Shown: piece by piece, positions 18,347 through 27,716 of the stretch | Layout of the letters: every line of letters begins with the position of its first letter | Position numbering within the stretch: position 1 is the stretch's first letter | From: Pseudomonadota bacterium | Lineage (GTDB): Bacteria > Pseudomonadota > Alphaproteobacteria > UBA828 | DNA: 64,000 bases | Direction of reading: 5' to 3' | Assembly: GCA_027624955.1 (NCBI GenBank) | Contig: JAQBTG010000008.1 | Span: 36,773-100,772 of the forward strand | Translations under genes and position numbers: made by a program | The notes under the pieces: generated by a model | The model's input: the letters and a program-made list of their open reading frames with translations, nothing else | The model's database searches: none | Told to the model about the DNA's origin: nothing

Positions 18347-18391
18347 CGACGCAGGGCTCCGAAATTTTTTCGTTAAGGGAAATGCCACGGC

Positions 18392-18766
18392 ATGGCTTCT
18401 TTGCCACCAATCCCGGTCTCTTTTCTTCGTGCCGGCCTGTTGTGCCGCTGCCCCAATTGCGGCAAGGGCCGGCTTTATTCGGGCTATCTAAAGGTTGTCG
18501 AGACATGCGCCAAGTGCGGGTTCGAGCTGCGCAAGCATGACGCAGGCGATGGCCCGGCGGTATTTGTCGTGCTCATTGTCGGTGCCATCATCGTCGGTTT
18601 GGCACTCTGGGTCGAAATTTCCTATCAGCCGCCCTATTGGGTGCATCTCGTGATCTGGGCTCCGGCCATTCTTGGCGGCTGCCTCGGGGCTCTTCGGCCG
18701 GCAAAAGCGATTTTGATCGCGCTACAATTCAAACACAGGATTTCAGGTTTTGACGACGCGGGATGA
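18392..18766 (+). CDS. DUF983 zinc-ribbon membrane protein
   Basis: A 124-residue protein with two CxxC pairs, CRCPNCGKG (about 17-25) and CAKCGFEL (about 38-45), likely a zinc ribbon, and two hydrophobic helices (about 56-76 and 83-103) ending PAKAILIALQFKHR. This DUF983 layout occurs in many alphaproteobacterial cox clusters between coxC and SURF1. A role in oxidase assembly is inferred from context only. Its end overlaps the SURF1 gene if that starts at TTG 18750. Confidence 0.88.
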   Translation: MASLPPIPVSFLRAGLLCRCPNCGKGRLYSGYLKVVETCAKCGFELRKHDAGDGPAVFVVLIVGAIIVGLALWVEISYQPPYWVHLVIWAPAILGGCLGALRPAKAILIALQFKHRISGFDDAG

Positions 18767-19499
18767 GACTTCTGTGCCAATGGCACGACGCTGGGTGATT
18801 TTTGTTGCCATCCCCGGCGTGTTGATTTTATTGGCGCTCGGCTCTTGGCAGGTGCAGCGCCTCATGTGGAAGAACGAGGCCAACGAATTCCGCCACATTC
18901 GCGCAAGTTCTGAGGCCGTGGCGCTACCCGAAATGGTAGCGGATGCGGCTGCCATGTTGTATCGCCCGGTATGGCTGGAAGGCCGTTTTCTGCATCAGCA
19001 GGAAATGTTTCTGGCGGCGCGCTCTTACAACTCAAACACCGGCTACCATGTCATCACGCCGTTCGAAAGAAGCGATGGTGGCTTCGTTCTGGTTAATCGT
19101 GGCTGGGTCCCGCTAGACCGCAAGGACCCGGCAACACGCATCGCAGCTCAAATAGACGGCATGGTGCGTATTGAGGGGCTGCTAACCGGCGGCAATATTC
19201 CCGGCTGGATGACCCCTGACAACGTGCCGGAAGAGAATTTCTGGTATTGGATCGACCTGCCGTCGCTGTACGGCCATGTCGGCCTTGAGCCGCGCGACTA
19301 TCTCATTGATGCCAGCGCGGCGGCCAATCCGGGTGGCTACCCGATCGGTGGCCAGACCAGAACTGAGCTGCGCAACGAACACCTGCAATATGTTGTCATT
19401 TGGTATGCGCTTGCCGTCTGCCTTTGTGTGATCACCTTTCTGATGTTACGAAATGCGCGCCGCCGGGCGCGTCACAGCGCCGTGGAAAAAGCCTCTTGA
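18750..19499 (+). CDS. SURF1-family cytochrome oxidase assembly protein
   Basis: SURF1 (Shy1) proteins help haem a insertion into subunit I. There is an N-terminal helix (VIFVAIPGVLILLALGSWQVQRL) with the family W-Q, a GYHVITPFERSDGGFVLVNRGWVP block near residue 95, and a C-terminal helix (VIWYALAVCLCVITFLML). Start is uncertain: TTG 18750 (249 residues), GTG 18774, or ATG 18780 (239 residues); the latter two still begin ahead of the first helix. The next gene starts in the overlapping TTGA at 19496. Confidence 0.9.
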   Translation: MTTRDETSVPMARRWVIFVAIPGVLILLALGSWQVQRLMWKNEANEFRHIRASSEAVALPEMVADAAAMLYRPVWLEGRFLHQQEMFLAARSYNSNTGYHVITPFERSDGGFVLVNRGWVPLDRKDPATRIAAQIDGMVRIEGLLTGGNIPGWMTPDNVPEENFWYWIDLPSLYGHVGLEPRDYLIDASAAANPGGYPIGGQTRTELRNEHLQYVVIWYALAVCLCVITFLMLRNARRRARHSAVEKAS

Positions 19500-20998
19500 G
19501 CGCTTACGAACAGCTTGAGCAGCGCTTCCAGCGTATGTCGAATTTGGGCGGCGCGGCGGCTGTGCTGCAATGGGATTGGGCGACGATCATGCCGGCGGGC
19601 GGTGCCGAGGCGCGCGCCGCGCAGCTTTCAGAGCTCGATGTTATCCGTCACGAATTGATGACCGATCCAAAACTAGGCGATTTGCTCGGCGCGGCGGAGT
19701 TAGCGCGCGCCGACCTGGGCCCTTGGCAGGACGCCAATCTCTCCGAAATGCGCCATCGCTGGGCCCATGCCAATGCGCTGCCGGCAGATTTGGTGGCGGC
19801 GTCCAGCACTGCGGCCTCAACTTGCGAACTTGTGTGGCGCGAGGCCCGTGCGTCGAACGATTTCCCGGCCTTTCAGAAAGCTTTTGAGCCGCTCCTCGGC
19901 TTGATCCGGGAAAAGGCTGAGGCCAAAGCGGCGGCGCTCGGTCTTGCCCCCTACGATGCCCTGATCGACGGCTATGATCCGGGTTTCGCATGCGCGGAGA
20001 TTGACGTCATTTTTGATGATCTGGCGGGTTTTTTGCCCGCCTTTCTGGCCCAGGTCTTGGACAAGCAGGCGCATGAAACAGCGCCGCTCCGTCCCACCGG
20101 CCCGTTTGCCGTTGCACAGCAACGTGCACTCTCCCGGACTCTTATGGAGCGCATCGGATTCGATTTTGGCCATGGCAGGTTGGACGAAAGCCATCATCCC
20201 TTTTGTGGCGGCGTTGCGGAAGATGTCCGCATCACCACGCGCTATGACGAACTCGATTTTACATCTTCGCTGATGGGCGTGTTGCATGAAACCGGCCACG
20301 CGCTTTATGAGCGTGGGTTGCCGGCAGAGTGGCGGACGCAGCCGGTCGGGGAATCGCGCAGCATGAGCCTGCACGAGAGCCAATCCCTGCTAATGGAGAT
20401 GCAAGTTTGCCGCGGCGGCGAGTTTATCGGTTTTGCCGCGCCGCTGATGCGCGAGGCCTTCGCTGCGAACGGGTCTGAGGCCGACCCCGCATTCGCACCC
20501 GACAATCTGCAACGAATGGCGCTCATCGTGGCGCCTGATTTTATTCGGGTCGACGCCGATGAGGTCACCTATCCGGCGCACATCATGCTGCGCTACCGCC
20601 TCGAGAAAGCAATGATAGCAGGCGATCTTCAGGCGACCGACCTGCCCGACGCCTGGCGCGAGGGCATGCGGGAATTTCTCGGTTTGACGCCGCGCAACGA
20701 CGGTGAAGGCTGTCTCCAAGACATCCATTGGGCTGGGGGTGATATCGGTTATTTTCCGAGCTATACCTTGGGTGCTTTGATCGCGGCCCAGCTTTTCGAA
20801 AGCGCCTGCCACGGTATCGCAGGCCTACGATCAGGGCTTGCCGCGGGCGAATTTGCTGATTTGTTGACCTGGCTGCGCGGCGCCGTTCACAGTCAGGCAT
20901 CGCGCTATTCCAGCCATGAACTTATAGAACGCGCGACCGGCCGCCCGCTCAGCACCGATGCCTTTAAGGCTCATCTACAGGCGCGTTATCTTGGCTGA
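19496..20998 (+). CDS. Carboxypeptidase Taq-like, M32 family
   Basis: A cytosolic metallocarboxypeptidase. The active site HETGHALYERGLP at about residue 265 gives the HExxH zinc motif, and further ESRSMSLHESQS supplies the third ligand region. Family features also include LQWDWATIMPAGG near the start and YPAHIMLRYRLEKAMI. The start is set at TTG 19496, whose bases overlap the TGA of SURF1; this gives 500 residues, the family norm, while the first ATG (19535) would cut a conserved part. Adjacent to thrC, it has no clear pathway link. Confidence 0.9.
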   Translation: MSAYEQLEQRFQRMSNLGGAAAVLQWDWATIMPAGGAEARAAQLSELDVIRHELMTDPKLGDLLGAAELARADLGPWQDANLSEMRHRWAHANALPADLVAASSTAASTCELVWREARASNDFPAFQKAFEPLLGLIREKAEAKAAALGLAPYDALIDGYDPGFACAEIDVIFDDLAGFLPAFLAQVLDKQAHETAPLRPTGPFAVAQQRALSRTLMERIGFDFGHGRLDESHHPFCGGVAEDVRITTRYDELDFTSSLMGVLHETGHALYERGLPAEWRTQPVGESRSMSLHESQSLLMEMQVCRGGEFIGFAAPLMREAFAANGSEADPAFAPDNLQRMALIVAPDFIRVDADEVTYPAHIMLRYRLEKAMIAGDLQATDLPDAWREGMREFLGLTPRNDGEGCLQDIHWAGGDIGYFPSYTLGALIAAQLFESACHGIAGLRSGLAAGEFADLLTWLRGAVHSQASRYSSHELIERATGRPLSTDAFKAHLQARYLG

Positions 20999-21073
20999 TG
21001 ACTGCCGCTTGCGCTCGGCCATGTGCGGCGTACAGTCTGGCATCAATTTGATCATGCCCGTGAGATATCGCCC

Positions 21074-22510
21074 ATGCGTTATGTGAGCACGCGCGGCGAA
21101 GGCGGTGCTGGGGTGTCGTTTGAAGATGTGCTGCTCGTCGGCCTTGCGCGCGACGGCGGATTGTTTGTTCCAAAAAGCTGGCCAGCGCCATTTTCAAGCG
21201 GCGAACTTGATGAGCTCGCCGCACTCGATTATGCCGATCTCGCGGCCCGATTGACGCGACCCTTTGTGGGAGACGCGGTGGAACCTGCGGCGCTCGAAAT
21301 TATTGCTCGAGAAAGCTATGCGGCATTTGATCATCCGGCGACGGCGCCCCTTCGCCAACTCGGTAACGGCCTCTGGCTGATGGAGTTGTTCCACGGGCCG
21401 ACATTGTCGTTTAAGGACTATGCTCTGCAATTTCTTGGTCGCCTGTTTGATCACGTCGTGGCGCGGCGCGGACAACGGTTGACCATTCTCGGCGCGACGT
21501 CCGGCGATACTGGGTCCGCCGCGATCGAAGCGTGTCGTGGGCGTGACTCTCTCTCCATTATTATTCTGCATCCGCATGGCCGTGTGTCGGAAGTGCAACG
21601 CCGGCAGATGACCACCGTCGATTCTCCAAACGTGCACAATGTTGCCATCGAGGGGACGTTCGACGACTGCCAGGCCCTGGTAAAAGCAATGTTCACCGAT
21701 CTGCCGCTCCGCGACTCGCTCAATCTGGCCGCGATAAATTCGATCAATTGGGCACGAATCATGGCGCAAACCATTTATTACGCCTATGCCGCTCTCGCCT
21801 TGGGTTCGCCGGCGCGCCCCGTTTCGTTTGCCGTGCCAACGGGAAATTTCGGTAATGTTTATTCTGGCTACGTTGCTGCCCGGCTCGGCCTACCTATCCA
21901 AAATCTGCTCGTGGCGACAAACGCCAATGATATTTTAGCGCGATTTTTTGCCGGCGCCGGGTATCGAAAAAGTGAGGTCATCCCGAGCATAAGCCCGAGT
22001 ATGGATATCCAAGTGGCGAGCAACTTCGAGCGCCTGTTGTTTGAACTCCAGGGCCGAAACGGAACCGAGGTCCGGGCTTTGATCGAAAGCCTGGACTCGG
22101 ATAGCGGCTTCGATGTGGCGCCAGAAAAACTCCAAGACGCCCACCGCCTGTTTTCTGCCCGTCGGGTAGACGATGCGCGCGCGCTTCAATGCATGGCAGA
22201 AACTTGGCGGAATTGCGGCATGTTGATTGATCCGCACAGTGCGGCCGGCCTGGCCGCCGCAATGGATGCTGCAGAAGAGCGTGAAGGTAAAGGCGGCCAA
22301 TCCGCGACGATTTGTCTTGCGACCGCACATCCGGCTAAATTCCCCGATGCGGTTGAGCAGGCGACTGGTGTCCGCCCGGCGTTGCCGGCGGCGTTGACCG
22401 ATTTGCTCCGGCGTCCGGAGCAGGTGACGCAACTGCCAAATGATTTGGCCGCGGTGAAAGCATATGTCCGTGCTACAGCAGCGGGCCAACATGAAGGGAA
22501 CGTTGCGTGA
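21074..22510 (+). CDS. thrC: Threonine synthase
   Basis: Makes threonine from O-phosphohomoserine, using PLP. MRYVSTRGE at the start, FHGPTLSFKDYALQFLG with the PLP Lys near residue 111, GATSGDTGSAAIEAC phosphate-binding loop, and VPTGNFGNVYSGY. Length is 478 residues, normal for the longer bacterial class. ATG 21074 is used; an earlier frame opening at 21023 is not family-like. ThrB (homoserine kinase, 26.2 kb) supplies the substrate but is in a separate unit. The last four bases overlap the GTG of the M16 peptidase. Confidence 0.95.
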   Translation: MRYVSTRGEGGAGVSFEDVLLVGLARDGGLFVPKSWPAPFSSGELDELAALDYADLAARLTRPFVGDAVEPAALEIIARESYAAFDHPATAPLRQLGNGLWLMELFHGPTLSFKDYALQFLGRLFDHVVARRGQRLTILGATSGDTGSAAIEACRGRDSLSIIILHPHGRVSEVQRRQMTTVDSPNVHNVAIEGTFDDCQALVKAMFTDLPLRDSLNLAAINSINWARIMAQTIYYAYAALALGSPARPVSFAVPTGNFGNVYSGYVAARLGLPIQNLLVATNANDILARFFAGAGYRKSEVIPSISPSMDIQVASNFERLLFELQGRNGTEVRALIESLDSDSGFDVAPEKLQDAHRLFSARRVDDARALQCMAETWRNCGMLIDPHSAAGLAAAMDAAEEREGKGGQSATICLATAHPAKFPDAVEQATGVRPALPAALTDLLRRPEQVTQLPNDLAAVKAYVRATAAGQHEGNVA

Positions 22511-23766
22511 CGACACAAATTTCAACCCTGGCAAACGGCTTGCGCGTGGTGAGTGAGGAAATGCCGCATATTGAGACGGCATCCATTGGCGTTTGGGTCG
22601 ATGTCGGCGCGCGTTACGAAAGCGCTGACATAAACGGCGTGTCTCATCTGCTGGAGCATATGGCTTTCAAAGGCACGAAGCGCCGCAGTGCTTTGGCCAT
22701 TGCTGAGGAGATCGAGGCGGTTGGTGGCCACGTCAACGCCTATACCTCGCGTGAGCAGACCGCCTATTACGCCAAGGTGATGAAGGAAGATACCGCGCTC
22801 GCGGTCGATATTTTGGCCGATATTCTTCAGCACTCGACGTTTGCGGAAGACGAATTGGCGCGTGAACGCGAGGTGGTTATTCAGGAAATCGCCCAAGCCC
22901 ATGATACGCCCGATGATGTCGTCTTCGATCAATTTCAAGAAATAATTTATCCGGACCAACCGCTCGGGCGCACCATTCTCGGTCCGGCTGCGCAGGTCGA
23001 GAACTATTCGCGCGATGTCCTGGCCGATTATATGGGCCGGCACTATAACGCTCAGCGCATGGTCGTCGTCGGCGCCGGGCGGCTCGAACATGACGTGTTG
23101 GTGGAAATGGCGGGAAACGCTTTTATCGACCTGCCGACGGCCGGATCGACCGACGATCTCACAGCCAAATATGAAGGCGGCGATGTACGAACAAGCCGGG
23201 AATTGGAGCAGGCCCATCTGGTGCTCGGCTTCGACGGGATCGCGTATGGCGATGCGGATTATTATACGGCTCAGTTGCTCTCAACTCTGTTGGGGGGCGG
23301 CATGTCGTCGCGCCTGTTCCAAGAAATTCGCGAACGGCGCGGGTTAGCCTACTCGGTCTTCAGCTTCGCTTCGTCCTATACGGATGGTGGCGTGTTCGGC
23401 GTTTATTGCGGCACTGGCCCCGATAAACTGGCTGAGCTCACGCCGGTAATCTCCGATGAATTGCAGAAGGTGTGCGAAAAAGTGACATCGGAAGAAATCG
23501 ACCGCGCCCGCGCTCAGCTGAAATCGGGTCTTCTCATGTCGCTCGAATCCAGCTCGTCGCGCTGCGAGCGCCTGGGGCGGCAAATGCTAATTTTTAACCG
23601 CTCCGTCCCAATCGAAGAAATGGTCGCGGAAATAGACGTAATCACCGCCGAGGATGTCGTGCGGGTAGCCGTGCGAATTTTTCGTGGCAGCCGGCCGAGC
23701 CTCGCAGCGCTCGGACCGGTTTCCGGTCTTGAAAGTTATGACCGAGTCGCGGAGCGATTTGCCTAA
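22507..23766 (+). CDS. M16-family metallopeptidase (processing peptidase-like)
   Basis: A pitrilysin-type zinc protease close to the mitochondrial processing peptidase beta subunit. HLLEHMAFKGTKRRSA near residue 47 holds the inverted HxxEH motif; the downstream Glu region is ELAREREVVIQEIAQAHDTP. The second domain has RERRGLAYSVFSF. Length 419 residues is normal. GTG 22507 overlaps the thrC stop, showing tight coupling, a pairing widely seen in alphaproteobacteria. Substrate is unknown. Confidence 0.93.
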   Translation: MTTQISTLANGLRVVSEEMPHIETASIGVWVDVGARYESADINGVSHLLEHMAFKGTKRRSALAIAEEIEAVGGHVNAYTSREQTAYYAKVMKEDTALAVDILADILQHSTFAEDELAREREVVIQEIAQAHDTPDDVVFDQFQEIIYPDQPLGRTILGPAAQVENYSRDVLADYMGRHYNAQRMVVVGAGRLEHDVLVEMAGNAFIDLPTAGSTDDLTAKYEGGDVRTSRELEQAHLVLGFDGIAYGDADYYTAQLLSTLLGGGMSSRLFQEIRERRGLAYSVFSFASSYTDGGVFGVYCGTGPDKLAELTPVISDELQKVCEKVTSEEIDRARAQLKSGLLMSLESSSSRCERLGRQMLIFNRSVPIEEMVAEIDVITAEDVVRVAVRIFRGSRPSLAALGPVSGLESYDRVAERFA

Positions 23767-24359
23767 TGTCGGTTCTCCGGACAGCGCGCCCGGAGCGGGA
23801 CGATTCCCATCTGCTCGGCCCAAACGTGCGGGTGCGCGCGCCCGAACAGCGCGATTGGCAGGCTTGGGCAGAGCTGCGCACCGCGTCGCGAGATTTTTTG
23901 GTGCCGTGGGAGCCGGCCTGGGCCAGCGATTCACATAGCCGCGCCGCCTTTCGCCGCCGTTTGCGCCGTCAACAGCGCGATGCCAGTGACGATGTGTGCT
24001 ATTCCTATTTTCTCATTCGCCGTTCCGACGAGGCCCTGATGGGCGGCATCACCCTAAGCAGTATCCAGCGCGGTGTCGCTCAGAGTTGCAGTGTCGGGTA
24101 CTGGATTGGCGAGCCCTACGCGCGCGACGGCTATATGACCGAAGGCCTAAAATGTGTGCTCGGCCACTGTTTCTCCAGCCTCGGACTGCACCGCATTGAC
24201 GCGGCCTGCATGCCGAACAACGATGCAAGCCAGGCCTTGTTGCGGCGCTGTGGCTTTCGCCGTGAGGGGTATGCGAGAAGATATCTGAAAATAAACGGTG
24301 CTTGGCGCGACCATTTGCTGTTCGCCGTGATCGACGAAGAGTGGCGCCGTCCTTTCTGA
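23766..24359 (+). CDS. GNAT-family N-acetyltransferase (RimJ-like)
   Basis: An acetyl-CoA dependent acetyltransferase of about 197 residues, with the RimJ-type layout: N-terminal LGPNVRVRAPEQRDWQAWAELR, central SVGYWIGEPYARDGYMTEGLKCVLGHCF (acetyl-CoA loop) and C-terminal CMPNNDASQALLRRCGF-REGYARR. RimJ acetylates ribosomal protein S5 in enterics, but relatives differ and the substrate is not shown here. ATG 23766 overlaps the stop of the M16 gene by one base. Confidence 0.88.
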   Translation: MSVLRTARPERDDSHLLGPNVRVRAPEQRDWQAWAELRTASRDFLVPWEPAWASDSHSRAAFRRRLRRQQRDASDDVCYSYFLIRRSDEALMGGITLSSIQRGVAQSCSVGYWIGEPYARDGYMTEGLKCVLGHCFSSLGLHRIDAACMPNNDASQALLRRCGFRREGYARRYLKINGAWRDHLLFAVIDEEWRRPF

Positions 24360-24381
24360 GCGCCAGCACATGAAAGACTTC

Positions 24382-24948
24382 CTAGGCATGCCCCACTTCG
24401 GCGGAAAGATTGGATATATCTACACCCAATCGCGCGACCGCCGTTTGCCATTTCATGTCATTTTGCAGGTGAAAAACGACTTCTTCATCGGCGGGAACGG
24501 TTAACCACCCATTATTCTGGATTTCTTCGTCGAGTTGACCGGGCGCCCAGCCCGCATAGCCGAGCGCCAACAGGCTGTCGCGCGGCCCATTGCCCTCCGC
24601 TAAGGCTTTCAAAACATCGACGGTCCCCGTCAGGGCGAACTCGTCATCGACCACCATGGTGGCGTCATGAAAATAATCAGACGAGTGCAGGACGAAGCCG
24701 CGTGCGGCCTCGACCGGTCCGCCGAAATGTACGCGAATGCGCTCGTCAACATGGGACGTCTCAATTTCCAATTGCTCCAAAAGTTCCGAAAAACTCAAAG
24801 ATTCTAGAGGCTTGTTGACAACGATTCCCATCGCGCCGTCTTCTGAATGGGCACATACGTAAATAACCGACCGCTCAAATCGCGGGTCTGGCATGGTCGG
24901 CATGGCCACGAGAAGTTGGCCCTCGAAAAAAAGCGATGGCACTTTCAT
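24382..24948 (-). CDS. YqgE/AlgH family protein
   Basis: A 188-residue protein beginning MKVPSLFFEGQLLVAMPTMPDPRFERSV; the GQLLVAMP, FVCAHSEDGAMGIVVNKPLE-like and HFGGPVEAARGFVLHS blocks identify the AlgH family. The biochemical role is unsettled; a name linking AlgH to alginate control exists but the family is broad. It converges on the GNAT gene and is divergent from the peroxiredoxin gene across 248 bases. Confidence 0.9.
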   Translation of the reverse strand: MKVPSLFFEGQLLVAMPTMPDPRFERSVIYVCAHSEDGAMGIVVNKPLESLSFSELLEQLEIETSHVDERIRVHFGGPVEAARGFVLHSSDYFHDATMVVDDEFALTGTVDVLKALAEGNGPRDSLLALGYAGWAPGQLDEEIQNNGWLTVPADEEVVFHLQNDMKWQTAVARLGVDISNLSAEVGHA

Positions 24949-25026
24949 GCCAATATTCTCCAGCCCGGACCGGCCTGATAAAGCAACATCCGTCAGTGTC
25001 TCAATTCACTATATAAGTGACAATAG

Positions 25027-25040
25027 TTTCCTCGAGGAAA
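25027..25040. promoter_or_regulatory. 14-base palindrome in the yqgE / peroxiredoxin gap
   Basis: TTTCCTCGAGGAAA is a perfect palindrome at 25027-25040. A second dyad, TCACT and AGTGA around ATATA at 25008-25020, is 6 bases away. Both lie between divergent yqgE (24948) and the peroxiredoxin (25197). A regulator site is plausible for a stress gene, but the spacing does not fit the OxyR consensus as I know it. Confidence 0.35.
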
Positions 25041-25196
25041 TGCGTGTTTTTACCTCGTGGCAGACGTCTTTTGGTAATTGCCATCCAGCGTTTCGGCCAG
25101 CATATTAACGCCCTGCCGCGCTCGGGTACTGAGCCGGCATAGCGGAAGCCGACATATTCCATATTCATGTTGTAACGTTTTGCAGGGAGCAAGAAG

Positions 25197-25682
25197 ATGA
25201 CAATTAAAATCGGTGACAAGGTGCCTTCGGTAAACTTCAAGAAAATAACCGCGGATGGTCTTGTCGACGTTCCCAGCGACGACTATTTCAAGGGCCGGAA
25301 AGTGGCATTGTTTTCGGTCCCGGGCGCTTTCACACCGACCTGCTCGGCGAAACATGTGCCGAGTTATATCGGCAATGCGGATGCGCTCAAGGCCAAAGGG
25401 GTCAGCGCGGTTGCCTGCGTTTCGGTGAATGACGCATTTGTCATGAAGGCCTGGGGCGAAGCACAGGGTGTTGGCGACGCGGTTGAAATGCTCGCCGACG
25501 GCAATGGCGAGTTCGCACGCGCCACCGGCCTTACTTTGGACGGTAGTGGCTTTGGGCTGGGTGAACGCTTGACGCGTTTTTCCATGATTGTCGATGATGG
25601 CAAGCTCAGTCAGCTAAATGTCGAGAGCAACCCTTCTGAAATGGATGTGAGCAGCGCTGAGCACATGCTGGGCCAACTCTGA
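25197..25682 (+). CDS. Peroxiredoxin, Prx5 type
   Basis: Reduces hydrogen peroxide and organic hydroperoxides. The peroxidatic Cys is in FSVPGAFTPTCSAKH (about residue 48), with the PxxxTxxC pattern; the family's GVSAVACVSVNDAFVM and DGSGFGLGERLTRFSMIVDDG follow. The 161 residues are typical of the Prx5/AhpE-like subgroup; I see no second resolving Cys of the usual type except at about 74, so the resolving partner is uncertain. A TGCAGGGAGC ribosome site precedes ATG 25197. Monocistronic. Confidence 0.94.
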   Translation: MTIKIGDKVPSVNFKKITADGLVDVPSDDYFKGRKVALFSVPGAFTPTCSAKHVPSYIGNADALKAKGVSAVACVSVNDAFVMKAWGEAQGVGDAVEMLADGNGEFARATGLTLDGSGFGLGERLTRFSMIVDDGKLSQLNVESNPSEMDVSSAEHMLGQL

Positions 25683-25703
25683 TCTGACCAAGTTGGTGGT
25701 GCG

Positions 25704-26177
25704 TTAAATTTTTGCCGGCCCGGGAATGCCACGCCGCGCGAGTTCGTCGGCGCGCTCATTTTCCGGGTCACCGGCATGCCCTTTGACCCAGTGCCACGTC
25801 ATGTCATGTTCGCCGACCTGCACATCGAGTAGTCGCCACAGATCCACGTTTTTTACCGGCTTTCTGCTGGCGGTGCGCCAACCCTTGGCTTTCCATCCGA
25901 TGATCCACCGGGTTATGCCGTCCATCACGTAGCGGCTGTCGGTAAATAGATCGACGGTGCTCCGCCGTTTGAGCGCTTCAAGTGCATGGATCGCTGCTTC
26001 GAGCTCCATGCGATTGTTGGTGGTGTCAGCTTGTCCGCCGCAGATTTCTCTGCGCTGGCCATTGTAGAGGAGGACTGCGCCCCAGCCTCCTGGCCCCGGA
26101 TTTCCGCTACACGCGCCGTCAGTATAAATTCGCACGCGCGTGCCGCCCTCACCGGAAGATTTGCCGTGCACCGTCAT
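25704..26177 (-). CDS. rnhA: Ribonuclease HI
   Basis: Degrades the RNA strand of RNA-DNA hybrids. Catalytic residues are visible: [18 protein letters not shown] (Asp), [13 protein letters not shown] (Glu), [14 protein letters not shown] (Asp) and [13 protein letters not shown] (Asp). The start is the ATG at 26177, which overlaps the thrB stop by four bases (ATGA); the frame extends to 26369 but only by reading into thrB. Length 157 is normal. thrB-rnhA coupling is common in alphaproteobacteria; ispH, often next, is absent. Confidence 0.94.
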   Translation of the reverse strand: MTVHGKSSGEGGTRVRIYTDGACSGNPGPGGWGAVLLYNGQRREICGGQADTTNNRMELEAAIHALEALKRRSTVDLFTDSRYVMDGITRWIIGWKAKGWRTASRKPVKNVDLWRLLDVQVGEHDMTWHWVKGHAGDPENERADELARRGIPGPAKI

Positions 26178-27136
26178 GTGATGCCGTAGGCGCCCGGCCC
26201 TGTGAGGCCCCGGTGAAAGCGCAGTTTCTTGACATACTCCATGGGGTCCTTGGGCTTGACCATGGCGCCATCGACTTGGTTGAGCCAGTCGTAAAGACGG
26301 GTAAGCAGAAAGCGTAAGGCGGCGCCGCGCGCCAGCAGGGGCAAGGCATCCAACTCTGCTGCGCTGCACGAACGAACTTTGCGATAGGCATTGGTCATGA
26401 GGCGGGCCTTGGTGACATTGAAGCTGGCGTCGGGTTCAAAGCACCAAGCGTTGAGGCAGACGGCCAAATCGTAGGCCAGGAAATCATTGCACGCGAAATA
26501 AAAATCGATCAAACCGGATAGCTTATCTTCGTCAAAAAATACGTTGTCCGGGAAAAGGTCAGCGTGAATGACCCCTTCCGGCAGATCACGCGGCCAGCGC
26601 GCCGCCAGTTCTTCCAGTTCCTCGGATAATTCGGCGGAGAGGCCCGGCGCAACCTCGTCGGCGCGTGATTTCGAATGGGCGAACAGTGCACGCCAGCCGG
26701 CCACCGACAGCGCATTCTCGCGCCGCGCTGGATAATCGAGGCCGGCGACATGCATCTTTGCGAGCGCTTCTCCGAGCGGCCCGCAATGCGACGGCGCCGG
26801 CCGGAGCGGCCATACGCCTGAGAGAAAACTAGTTATTGCTGCAGGTCGGCCACACAGCTCACGCAGTACCGCTCCGTCGCGACCATGAATTGGTGTCGGA
26901 CAGGCCAGTCCTCGTCGCGCCAAATGCTCCATCAATCCGAGAAAATACGGCAGATCCTCTGGCGCTACTCGTTTCTCATAGAGCGTAAGGATGTACGGTC
27001 CCCGATCGGTCAGCAGAAAATAGTTCGAATTCTCCACCCCTTCTGCGATCCCTTTGAATGAGACGGCCCGGCCGATATCGTAATCGGCGAGAAAGAGTGC
27101 GAGTTCCTGATCCGAAACAACGGTGTAGACGGCCAT
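26174..27136 (-). CDS. thrB: Homoserine kinase (ThrB, APH-fold)
   Basis: Phosphorylates homoserine for threonine synthase (thrC at 21 kb). The 320-residue protein belongs to the aminoglycoside-phosphotransferase-like ThrB class: [31 protein letters not shown], the catalytic [27 protein letters not shown] around residue 190. Upstream (27137-27473) no gene or clear promoter was found. It is followed without gap by rnhA. Confidence 0.94.
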   Translation of the reverse strand: MAVYTVVSDQELALFLADYDIGRAVSFKGIAEGVENSNYFLLTDRGPYILTLYEKRVAPEDLPYFLGLMEHLARRGLACPTPIHGRDGAVLRELCGRPAAITSFLSGVWPLRPAPSHCGPLGEALAKMHVAGLDYPARRENALSVAGWRALFAHSKSRADEVAPGLSAELSEELEELAARWPRDLPEGVIHADLFPDNVFFDEDKLSGLIDFYFACNDFLAYDLAVCLNAWCFEPDASFNVTKARLMTNAYRKVRSCSAAELDALPLLARGAALRFLLTRLYDWLNQVDGAMVKPKDPMEYVKKLRFHRGLTGPGAYGIT

Positions 27137-27473
27137 GGGTGGTTCTTAATGATTGTTTGATGTTCGCCGAACGGCATAACGCGCCGCGTGGCGTCGTGCA
27201 AGCGCCGCTATCTTAGAGTGCTTTGCACAATCGGTGAATCGGTTTCGGAAATAGCCCCATCTCCTTCAATCCGCAGCACCCCTTGCCGTTCCTCCCCGAG
27301 CGCATGGTTTGGGGGGCGGAGCAATCTGGCGCATGGAGTAAGTTTACCCGGCTCTTTGCCCATCTGGCCGGAACGTTAGTCGACGGCACGCTCTTGTACG
27401 TGCCCTAGCCTATAGCTACATTCGTAGACGCACGACGCACGCGGTAATCGGACAATCGGGAGCCCTGACGAAC
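27137..27473. other. 337-base gap between thrB and the CDGSH gene
   Basis: No gene is supported here. It contains GGCACG at 27385-27390 and CGTGCC at 27399-27404, a perfect six-base stem around an eight-base loop, without a T-run, and a 34-codon frame (27304-27408) with no family resemblance. Promoters for divergent thrB and the CDGSH gene must lie in it. Confidence 0.3.
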
Positions 27474-27713
27474 ATGAGTGAAGTCAACATCGCCCAAAAA
27501 GCACCCTACGAAGTCGAGCTGAAAGCGGGCAAGAAATATGCGTGGTGTCGGTGCGGATTGAGCTCTAGACAACCGTTCTGCGACGGCGCGCATTCGACGA
27601 CGGACATTGAGCCTTTGGTATTCACGGCCGAGGAAGCGGGAACGCATTGGCTGTGCGGCTGCAAGCACACCGCCGGCCAACCATTTTGCGACGGCACGCA
27701 CGGAAAGCTCTAG
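27474..27713 (+). CDS. Tandem CDGSH iron-sulfur domain protein
   Basis: A 79-residue protein made of two CDGSH motifs, CRCGLSSRQPFCDGAH and CGCKHTAGQPFCDGTH, each with the C-x-C-x(n)-C-D-G-x-H ligands for a labile [2Fe-2S] cluster (3 Cys, 1 His). There is no membrane anchor, unlike eukaryotic mitoNEET. This is a typical bacterial two-motif member. The downstream lipoprotein begins three bases on, so they may be co-transcribed. Function in bacteria is little known; cluster transfer or redox sensing are family suggestions. Confidence 0.93.
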   Translation: MSEVNIAQKAPYEVELKAGKKYAWCRCGLSSRQPFCDGAHSTTDIEPLVFTAEEAGTHWLCGCKHTAGQPFCDGTHGKL

Positions 27714-27716
27714 ACT

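Noticed and set aside
25009..25026. OxyR-like CTAT and ATAG pair upstream of the peroxiredoxin
   Set aside because: Spacing is 10 bases, not the seven expected between half sites, and no second pair is present.
27304..27408. 34-codon frame in the thrB-CDGSH gap (MVWGAEQSGAWSKF...)
   Set aside because: No ribosome site, no family resemblance, and it ends within a hairpin. It may be noise.
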